Of a stretch of 42,094 nucleotides of DNA, positions 35,528 to 42,094 are shown piece by piece. Position numbers and translations under genes: made by a program. Source of the stretch: Alphaproteobacteria bacterium (GTDB taxonomy: Bacteria > Pseudomonadota > Alphaproteobacteria > Puniceispirillales > UBA1172); NCBI GenBank assembly GCA_024639485.1, contig JAHEII010000005.1, positions 1 through 42,094 of the forward strand. The letters are read 5' to 3'. The notes under the pieces were generated by a model. That model made no database searches. It saw nothing but the letters and a program-made list of their open reading frames with translations, and was not told the DNA's origin. How positions within the stretch are numbered: the first letter of the stretch is position 1; the number at the start of each line of letters is the position of its first letter.

Positions 35528-35983
35528 TCAGGCGTGGTGATAGGGGTGACGTGCCAGAATCATTTCTGCCCGATAAAGCTGTTCGGCCAGCATAGCTCTG
35601 ACCAGCATATGCGGCCATGTCTGCACGCCGAAAGCCAGCGTTTTATCAGCGGCAGCCAATACGTCTTCGCTATGGCCATCAGCGCCGCCGATAGCAAATA
35701 CCGCGTCCCTTATGCCGGCATCACGCCAGCTGGAAATCTGTTCTGCCCATTTTACAGATGACAAATTAACCCCGTTTTCATCAAGTACCACCAGCTTACA
35801 CTGTGCTGGTAATGCCGCAAGCAAACGCTTGCCTTCGTCACGTTTGCCGGCAAGGCCTGATGTTTTTGAGCTATCACGTTCAATTAGCGCCCCTTTATGG
35901 GGCAAGCGGTTAAAATAGCGGTGAACAAGGTCATGTTCAGGAGATTGTCCGGATTTTCCAATGGCGGCGATGCTGATGCGCAT
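35528..35983 (-). CDS. rlmH: 23S rRNA (pseudouridine1915-N3)-methyltransferase RlmH
   Basis: VVLDENGVNLSSVKWAEQI, FAIGGADGHSEDVLAAADKTLAFG, WPHMLVRAMLAEQLYRAEMILARHPYHHA. Confidence 0.95.
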   Translation of the reverse strand: MRISIAAIGKSGQSPEHDLVHRYFNRLPHKGALIERDSSKTSGLAGKRDEGKRLLAALPAQCKLVVLDENGVNLSSVKWAEQISSWRDAGIRDAVFAIGGADGHSEDVLAAADKTLAFGVQTWPHMLVRAMLAEQLYRAEMILARHPYHHA

Positions 35984-35997
35984 AATCGGGTTCTGGT

Positions 35998-36408
35998 CTA
36001 AATACCAGCGGTCTGATCAGCGGATTGGCCAGATGCCGCCCCAGTTGATGAATTGGTGGAATTGGTATTTGGTTCCAGCCACATTTTTTCAAGCTGATAA
36101 AAATCGCGTACTTCCGGCCGGAACAGATGAACAATAATGTCACCGGCATCAATCAATATCCAGTCCCCTTGCTGGGCGCCTTCTGTGCCAGTGCTTTTAA
36201 CGCCATTGTCTTTGAGCGTCTTTCCCAAGTGATCAGCCATAGCCATCAATTGCCGCGAGGACGTTCCTGAGGCAATGACCATGTAATCAGCAATTGAGGA
36301 TTTACCAGCAAGCGGTATGGCAACAACGTCCATTGCCTTATCGTCGTCTAATGATGACAAAACCATCTGAAGCAGATGATCGCCGTCTGTAATGTGATGA
36401 TCAGAAAT
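35998..36408 (-). CDS. rsfS: Ribosomal silencing factor RsfS; proposed AUU start (ORF-track ATG start is 36366)
   Basis: LLQMVLSSLDDDKAMDVVAIPLAGKSSIADYMVIASGTSSRQ family signature. AAGGAG lies 6 nt upstream of in-frame ATT at 36408-36406. No SD is visible before ATG 36366. Confidence 0.85.
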   Translation of the reverse strand: MSDHHITDGDHLLQMVLSSLDDDKAMDVVAIPLAGKSSIADYMVIASGTSSRQLMAMADHLGKTLKDNGVKSTGTEGAQQGDWILIDAGDIIVHLFRPEVRDFYQLEKMWLEPNTNSTNSSTGAASGQSADQTAGI

Positions 36409-36452
36409 AGGTTACTCCTTCACGCTGAACATATCTGACACTTATATAACCT

Positions 36453-36481
36453 AAAATAAGATAGATATAGTGATATTCCAA
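36453..36481 (-). promoter_or_regulatory. Candidate promoter for rsfS
   Basis: On the minus strand: TTGGAA (36481-36476), 17-nt spacer, TATTTT (36458-36453), in an AT-rich gap. Confidence 0.3.
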
Positions 36482-36525
36482 TATGTATTGATAAAGATAA
36501 TTGTTCTGTCCGGGTTATTATTGGG

Positions 36526-37182
36526 TTATTTTTGGCGTGATTCCCGAATAGCGGTGGCAGAAAGCGGATTTAATCTGGTCTGAATAAAGCTCCAGTAATG
36601 GTGGTGCTTATGGCGAAATGGTTTATGCCGTAACCGACGGGCAGGACAGCGTGTCATGCGATGGGCTATCCGGCTGGCTAATGCTGATGCTTGATATCCG
36701 GGGCGATTAACCACAATCAGATGGGCGTTCCGGATAATATCATCGGTTCGGTGCCATTGATGAAATGTTGCCATATTATCCGCGCCCATTAACCAGTAAA
36801 ATGTCATGCGCGGGCAAGTTCGGGCAAGAAAACGGATGGTATCTGCGGTATAGCGCATCTGTGTGATATGTTCTAACGCGCTAACCTGCATGCGTTTATG
36901 GTGCTTGCAATGCTGTGATATGGCTTCAGCGCTGGCAAAGCGGTCGGCAAATGGCGCCATATCATGTGTCGGTTTATGGGGGTTTTGTGGGCTTGCCAGC
37001 CATATGACCTGATCCAGCTGTAATTCGGATATGGCTACATCCGCTATATGAGCATGGCCGTGATGCGCCGGATTAAATGATCCACCCAGCAACCCGATAT
37101 GCCCATGCCGTCTGGCGCGCAATCGCGCCAATAACATATGGCTGGTCGGGGTCATAGCCGGGGTCATCACGGGGGTCATCAT
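36526..37182 (-). CDS. nadD: Nicotinate-nucleotide adenylyltransferase NadD
   Basis: HIGLLGGSFNPAHHGHAHIADVAI, WLASPQNPHK, FYWLMGADNMATFHQWH; in the proA-nadD-rsfS-rlmH order. Confidence 0.94.
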   Translation of the reverse strand: MMTPVMTPAMTPTSHMLLARLRARRHGHIGLLGGSFNPAHHGHAHIADVAISELQLDQVIWLASPQNPHKPTHDMAPFADRFASAEAISQHCKHHKRMQVSALEHITQMRYTADTIRFLARTCPRMTFYWLMGADNMATFHQWHRTDDIIRNAHLIVVNRPGYQASALASRIAHRMTRCPARRLRHKPFRHKHHHYWSFIQTRLNPLSATAIRESRQK

Positions 37183-38444
37183 GGCCGCGTCTGTCCGTTG
37201 CCTCTGACAATATATTTAAAACAGGTGAGCTGTTCTATGCTAACAGGCCCCCGCGCATGGATTCGGCCGGTAGCAATGCCTAGCTCCGCGCCCATGCCGA
37301 ACTCACCACCATCGGCAAACTGGGTTGAGGCATTTATCATGACAATGGACGAATCGATTTGCGCCACAAAATATTCAGCCACTTCATTATTCGCGCTTAG
37401 GATGGATTCGGTATGATCGCTACCATGTTGGCGGATATGGGCAATGGCGGCATCCACATTATCAACCACCTTAACGGCAATGACAGCATCCAGAAACTCA
37501 TGTCCGAAATCATCAGAACTGGCGGCATCAATCCATGGGCAAGCGGTTTTAGCGGCCGCATCGCCGCGAATCTGGCATCCGGCATCACGCAATGCGGCGG
37601 CAATATCCGGCCAGATCGTATGAACAACCGCCTTATCAATCAGCAATGTTTCTGCCGCGCCACAAATCCCCGTGCGGCGCATTTTGGCATTTACCACAAC
37701 GGATATGGCCAGCTGCGGGTCAGCATCGGCATGTACATAAATATGGCAAATGCCTTCCAGATGGGCAAAGACAGGGATTTTTGCTTCTGCCTGAACACGT
37801 TCTACCAATGATCGGCCACCTCTGGGGACAATCACATCAATGCCGCCTTGCGCCCGCAACATAGCACCAACCATAGCGCGATCTGTATTCGTGATAACCT
37901 GAACTGTGTCTTCGGGCAGGCCAGCATCGCGCAAACCGTGGCGCATCATATCACCCAGCATGATAGCGCTATTAATAGAATCGCTTCCCCCGCGTAAAAT
38001 GACACAATTGGCTGATTTTATAGCAAGCGCGGCGGCATCAACGGTCACATTAGGGCGCGATTCGAAAATGACTCCCAATACCCCAAGTGGCGTGCTGATT
38101 CGGCTGATATCCAGCCCATTTGGTCGTGTCCACCGCGCCAGTTCAACACCAACCGGATCATCAAGTCCGGCAATAACATGCAAGGCTTCGATCATGCCGG
38201 CAATGCGATCTTCGGTTAATGTTAGCCGGTCAATATAGGCTTCGGTTAAGCCATTAACCCGTGCTTGCGCCACATCTGTTTTATTGGCATCCAGCAACGC
38301 GCTGATCCGGGTCTTCATATGTCCGGCCGCCGATAGAAGCGCCGCGTTGCGCTGATCTATATCGGATTGATACATATGCTGTCTGGCCAGATGCGCCTGA
38401 TCTGTTAATGCGGTCATGGCCGCTTTGGCATCGTCTTCTGTCAT
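37179..38444 (-). CDS. proA: Gamma-glutamyl phosphate reductase
   Basis: GVLGVIFESRPNVTVDAAALAIKSANCVILRGGSDSINSA, VPRGGRSLVERVQAEAKIPVFAHLEGICHIYVH, NASTQFADGGEFGMGAELGIATGRIHARGP. Confidence 0.97.
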   Translation of the reverse strand: MTEDDAKAAMTALTDQAHLARQHMYQSDIDQRNAALLSAAGHMKTRISALLDANKTDVAQARVNGLTEAYIDRLTLTEDRIAGMIEALHVIAGLDDPVGVELARWTRPNGLDISRISTPLGVLGVIFESRPNVTVDAAALAIKSANCVILRGGSDSINSAIMLGDMMRHGLRDAGLPEDTVQVITNTDRAMVGAMLRAQGGIDVIVPRGGRSLVERVQAEAKIPVFAHLEGICHIYVHADADPQLAISVVVNAKMRRTGICGAAETLLIDKAVVHTIWPDIAAALRDAGCQIRGDAAAKTACPWIDAASSDDFGHEFLDAVIAVKVVDNVDAAIAHIRQHGSDHTESILSANNEVAEYFVAQIDSSIVMINASTQFADGGEFGMGAELGIATGRIHARGPVSIEQLTCFKYIVRGNGQTRP

Positions 38445-38447
38445 GTT

Positions 38448-39614
38448 TTACATGTCCTTTTTTTGTGATTGTCTTGCTACCGCATCAACCACCAGATCAT
38501 CGGCATGGATCACTTCATCATGATCACGATAACCCAGTATGGTTTCAATCTCACCACTATTATGTCCCTTGATCAGCTGAATGTCACTGGCGCTATATCG
38601 GGTTAATCCCCGCGCGATAGTGGCATTTGATTGATCAGTAATAGCAATCAGATCACCTTTATCAAAGTCGCCTGTGACGGCGGTGATGCCAGCGGCCAGT
38701 AAGCTTTTGCCCCGCGATAAGGCCAGACTTGCACCATCATCAACCATAATCGTGCCTTTGGGGGTCAAGCCGCCATCAATCCATGTTTTGCGGGCTTGCA
38801 AAGGCTGGCTATTGGCGCGAAACCATGTGGCGATACCGCCATCATATAATTGCTGAATAGGGTGATCATCCCCACCATGACAGATTGCCATATGGCAACC
38901 GGCGCTAGTGGCAATGCGTGCAGCTTCCAGTTTCGTGATCATCCCACCACTGGAAAACGCATGCCGGGCAGGGCCGGCCATCGCCATGATATCCGAAGTC
39001 ATATTGGTGACTTCGGGGATATGTGTAGCGGTATTATCGCTATTGGGATCACCGGAATAAAGTCCATCTACATCGGATAATAGAATAAGCGCATCGGCGC
39101 TGATCATCTGGGCGACTCTGGCGGCCAGACGGTCATTATCACCATAACGGATTTCAGCGGTGGCAACGGTGTCATTTTCATTTACTACCGGAACGATTTG
39201 ATGTTCTAGTAATGTGATCAGCGTGGCTCTGGCATTTAAATGCTTGCGGCGGGTTTCGGTATCATCCGGAGATAATAAAATCTGTGCTGTTGTCATATCA
39301 TGCTTGGCCATCGCCTGTTGCCATTCGGTGTTCAATCTGATCTGGCCAATAGCCGCCGCCGCCTGTTTTTCGGCTAGACTGAGGCGGGCGTTATTGCGTT
39401 GTTGATCGGCGCCTATAATCATGTTCCGGCCAAATGCGATAGCACCGGATGAAACAATCACAATGTCATAGCCACGGCGTTTTAATCCGGCCAGATCATG
39501 CGCCAGACCGTCAAGCCAGGCGGCACGCAAGGTGCCATCCGTATTGACCAGAAGCGCTGATCCAACCTTAACAACGATGCGGCGGGCAGATGTCAGATAG
39601 GTTAGGGCTGCCAT
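38448..39614 (-). CDS. proB: Glutamate 5-kinase
   Basis: [54 protein letters not shown]-terminal PUA domain. Confidence 0.96.
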   Translation of the reverse strand: MAALTYLTSARRIVVKVGSALLVNTDGTLRAAWLDGLAHDLAGLKRRGYDIVIVSSGAIAFGRNMIIGADQQRNNARLSLAEKQAAAAIGQIRLNTEWQQAMAKHDMTTAQILLSPDDTETRRKHLNARATLITLLEHQIVPVVNENDTVATAEIRYGDNDRLAARVAQMISADALILLSDVDGLYSGDPNSDNTATHIPEVTNMTSDIMAMAGPARHAFSSGGMITKLEAARIATSAGCHMAICHGGDDHPIQQLYDGGIATWFRANSQPLQARKTWIDGGLTPKGTIMVDDGASLALSRGKSLLAAGITAVTGDFDKGDLIAITDQSNATIARGLTRYSASDIQLIKGHNSGEIETILGYRDHDEVIHADDLVVDAVARQSQKKDM

Positions 39615-40639
39615 GGCTCTGGCTCACTATTAGCGGCGATTTCGGCGGCATAGTTCTGATCAATTTCCTGTTGCAGTAAGCGCAGGGTTTCGGCAACGCC
39701 ATGCCCGCTAACCGATGATAGCGTCACCACATGATTGGCACCGGCCTGTTCCAGTGCCGTTTTGATTTCTGCCATCCGTTCGGGATCACAGGCATCAGCT
39801 TTGGATATTGCCGTGACTTCTTTCCGGTAGGCTAGATCAGCATCATATGCGGCTAGCTCATTGCGGATCACGCGCCAGTTTTCCACCGGCTGTTCGGATG
39901 TAGCATCCACCAGATGCAATAATACCCGACACCGTTCAACATGCCCAAGGAACCGATGCCCAAGCCCGATGCCTTCATGCGCGCCTTCTACCAGTCCGGG
40001 GATATCGGCCAGCACAAACTCACGCTGGTCATTGCGGACAACGCCTAACCCCGGATGCAGGGTGGTGAAAGGATAATCGGCAATTTTCGGCTTGGCTGAT
40101 GACACGCTAGACAGAAAAGTTGATTTGCCAGCATTGGGCATGCCCAGTAATCCGGCATCGGCGATTAGCTTGAGCCGTAACCACACCCACATTTCCTGTC
40201 CGGGAAAACCGGTTTCATGGCGGCGGGGGGCTTGATTAACTGATGATTTGAAGGACGCATTGCCGCGCCCGCCATCACCGCCTCTGGCCAGAACGATTTG
40301 CTGGCCGACTTGCGTCAGATCAGCAATCACCATGTCATTATCGTCATTCAGAATTTGTGTGCCGACCGGTAATTTGAGAATGATATCTTCGCCGCTAGCG
40401 CCATTTTTATTGCGGCCAGCACCGGGGCGTCCGGCCTGTGCTTTAAAATGCTGTTGATAGCGATAGTCAATGAGCGTGTTTAATCCGTCCACACATTCGG
40501 CCAGCACGCTTCCACCACGGCCGCCATCACCACCATCGGGGCCACCGCGTGGGACATGGGCTTCGCGCCGGAAACTGACAGAGCCGGGGCCGCCATTGCC
40601 GCTTTGAATAAAGATTTTAGCCTGATCAAGAAATTTCAT
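39602..40639 (-). CDS. obgE: GTPase ObgE
   Basis: [43 protein letters not shown] Obg fold; [37 protein letters not shown]-domain. Start at 40639 (second Met). Confidence 0.97.
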   Translation of the reverse strand: MKFLDQAKIFIQSGNGGPGSVSFRREAHVPRGGPDGGDGGRGGSVLAECVDGLNTLIDYRYQQHFKAQAGRPGAGRNKNGASGEDIILKLPVGTQILNDDNDMVIADLTQVGQQIVLARGGDGGRGNASFKSSVNQAPRRHETGFPGQEMWVWLRLKLIADAGLLGMPNAGKSTFLSSVSSAKPKIADYPFTTLHPGLGVVRNDQREFVLADIPGLVEGAHEGIGLGHRFLGHVERCRVLLHLVDATSEQPVENWRVIRNELAAYDADLAYRKEVTAISKADACDPERMAEIKTALEQAGANHVVTLSSVSGHGVAETLRLLQQEIDQNYAAEIAANSEPEPWQP

Positions 40640-40723
40640 ATCGATTTCAAAAGAAAAGCGCACCCCCGATCATTTGAGGATGCGCCGCAAAAAAGTGACT
40701 GCAATAATGACCGGGAAGCGCGT

Positions 40724-40993
40724 TTACTCAGCTGCCTCGGCATTCGGGACGACATTAGCAAATGTTCTGCCGCCGGTTTTGCGGGTGAATGCGACCTTAC
40801 CGTCGGTCAATGCAAACAGGGTGTGGTCTTTACCCATACCAACATTACTGCCGGGATGGAATTTTGTGCCACGCTGGCGAACAATAATGTTGCCGGGGAT
40901 CACGGCTTCACCACCGAATTTTTTAACGCCTAGGCGACGACCGGCGGAATCACGGCCGTTACGGGAGCTACCACCTGCTTTTTTATGTGCCAT
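40724..40993 (-). CDS. rpmA: 50S ribosomal protein L27
   Basis: [67 protein letters not shown] Shine-Dalgarno. Confidence 0.97.
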   Translation of the reverse strand: MAHKKAGGSSRNGRDSAGRRLGVKKFGGEAVIPGNIIVRQRGTKFHPGSNVGMGKDHTLFALTDGKVAFTRKTGGRTFANVVPNAEAAE

Positions 40994-41028
40994 CGTGCTA
41001 TTCCTTCTCTGATCTCAACTCGATTTAT

Positions 41029-41550
41029 TTAAGCATCTTTGCTTTTGCTTGTTGATGCTTTTTTGGCCGGCGCTTTTTTAGCCGCTGGCTTTTTGGCTTC
41101 GGTTGCTTTTGCCGGTGCTTTTTTAGCCGCTGGCTTGTCTGCCGCTGGCTTTTTAGCTTCGGCGGGCTTTGCCGCTGGCTTTTCTGCCGCTGGCTTCTTA
41201 GCTTCTGCTGGCTTTGCCGCTTTCAGCTTTCCGTCAGGGGCGATATCAGTGATCTGCAACAAGGTCAGGTCTTGACGATGGCCTCTGATCCGGCGAAAGT
41301 TTTTCCGGCGCTTACGGCGAAATACCATAATTTTGTCGCCGCGTGTGTGACGCAGGACAGTTGCACCAACAACCGCATCTTTGACGGTAGGCGCGCCAAC
41401 ATCAACCTGATCACCATTGGCGACCATAAGAACCTGATCAAGAACCAGATTTGAGCCGGCTTCAGCCTCAAGCCGGTCAACGACAATCTTGTCGTCTTTG
41501 GCTACTTTATATTGCTTGCCGCCTGTTTTTACCACAGCATACATATTCAA
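41029..41550 (-). CDS. rplU: 50S ribosomal protein L21 with long basic Lys/Ala/Pro-rich C-terminal extension
   Basis: MYAVVKTGGKQYKVAKDDKIVVDRLEAEAG and HTRGDKIMVFRRKRRKNFRRIRGHRQDLTLLQI. The start could be 41550 or 41544. Confidence 0.96.
   Translation of the reverse strand: MNMYAVVKTGGKQYKVAKDDKIVVDRLEAEAGSNLVLDQVLMVANGDQVDVGAPTVKDAVVGATVLRHTRGDKIMVFRRKRRKNFRRIRGHRQDLTLLQITDIAPDGKLKAAKPAEAKKPAAEKPAAKPAEAKKPAADKPAAKKAPAKATEAKKPAAKKAPAKKASTSKSKDA
41032..41220 (-). repeat. Degenerate repeats coding the EAKKPAA[E/D]KPAAK-type tail of L21
   Basis: Tail reads AAKPAEAKKPAAEKPAAKPAEAKKPAADKPAAKKAPAKATEAKKPAAKKAPAKK; the nucleotide motif gccgctggcttttt(a/g)gcttc recurs. Confidence 0.8.
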
Positions 41551-41636
41551 TCATCCGTTACAGGTGATGGCATCAACCGGAAAAACGTTGTCGTTCTGGC
41601 AATGCTTCATCACAATATGTTTCATCACGATAAGTG

Positions 41637-41661
41637 GGGACAGCATAAGCTCACCTGTCCC
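41637..41661 (-). promoter_or_regulatory. Hairpin in the rplU 5' leader with a competing RBS-proximal pairing
   Basis: Minus strand GGGACAG-GTGAGCTTATG-CTGTCCC (7-bp stem). Its CAGGTGA (41657-41651) is perfectly complementary to TCACCTG (41567-41561) next to the RBS. Confidence 0.45.
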
Positions 41662-41683
41662 AATAAAGTTATCAGACTGGCGA

Positions 41684-41711
41684 AATATAGACACAAGCCA
41701 CGTTTTGTCAA
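41684..41711 (-). promoter_or_regulatory. Candidate sigma70-type promoter for rplU-rpmA
   Basis: On the minus strand: TTGACA (41711-41706), 16-nt spacer, TATATT (41689-41684); predicts a leader of about 130 nt. Confidence 0.55.
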
Positions 41712-41913
41712 GGCGATTTACGGCCTCTGGCCTGATTTTCTTCAACGCGCCAATAGGTCGCTTTATAAGGCATTACATAAGGCGTTACATCCGCCCCGTA
41801 ATCCAAACGTAATCTACACGTAATCCAGCCCATATTCGGCAGTATATATAGTATAGCCGGTTTCAAGATGACTTGCCAGCCCGCGATTGCCGCGCTAGAC
41901 AAGACATGTCGCA

Positions 41914-42003
41914 GGAGAGGTGGCAGAGTGGTTGAATGCGCCGGTCTCGAAAACCGGTATGGGCGAAAGCCCATCGGGGGTTCGAATCCCCCTCTCTCCG
42001 CCA
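41914..42003 (+). tRNA. tRNA-Ser (anticodon CGA), CCA encoded
   Basis: Acceptor GGAGAGG/TCTCTCC, anticodon arm CCGGT-CTCGAAA-ACCGG, long variable arm (TATGGGCGAAAGCCCATC), T-arm GGGGGTTCGAATCCCCC, discriminator G plus CCA. Confidence 0.97.
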
Positions 42004-42094
42004 CTATCTATTATCTTTAATTCTAATTACTGCTTTTATTCCTCTGTTTAATCCCTGTATTTATGGGATAATACTTGATTATCTGTGCATAAAA

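Noticed and set aside
41914-42003. tRNA-Ser as an integration hotspot
   Set aside because: Only 91 bp follow it in this window, with no integrase or repeat of the tRNA 3' end visible.
41708-42004. Minus-strand ORF beginning MAERGGFEPPMGFRP
   Set aside because: It is antisense to tRNA-Ser(CGA). The AERGGFEPP start is a well-known artefact of reading serine tRNA genes backwards.

Overview
This 42-kb window is a dense core-genome segment of an alphaproteobacterium. Gene order and protein character fit a marine Rhodospirillales or SAR116-like lineage, but that placement is inference. I can support about 40 protein genes and one tRNA. In order they are: the ftsY 3' end, ffh-rpsP-rimM-trmD-rplS, leuCDB-asd, a pyridoxal kinase (-), sdhCDAB, an orphan ORF (-), zapE, mdh-sucAB-lpdA, tal-DUF484-xerC (-), priA, atpHAGDC, a long minus-strand run rplU-rpmA-obgE-proB-proA-nadD-rsfS-rlmH-gpmI-ctpA-rppH, and tRNA-Ser(CGA). 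I see no CRISPR array, prophage, transposon, toxin-antitoxin pair, defence island or biosynthetic cluster. The observations most worth following up are: (1) rsfS appears to start at an AUU codon; (2) the leuC leader has mutually exclusive stems around a 12-codon ORF; (3) the rplU leader has a hairpin that competes with an RBS-proximal pairing; (4) adjacent rpsP and rimM both carry 15-bp-repeat pentapeptide tails, and rplU has a long basic tail; (5) sucCD is missing between mdh and sucA; (6) nadD has an in-frame start-codon repeat; (7) an orphan, possibly degenerate methyltransferase lies between sdhB and zapE. All functional statements come from reading the sequence by eye. No database searches or folding calculations were run.
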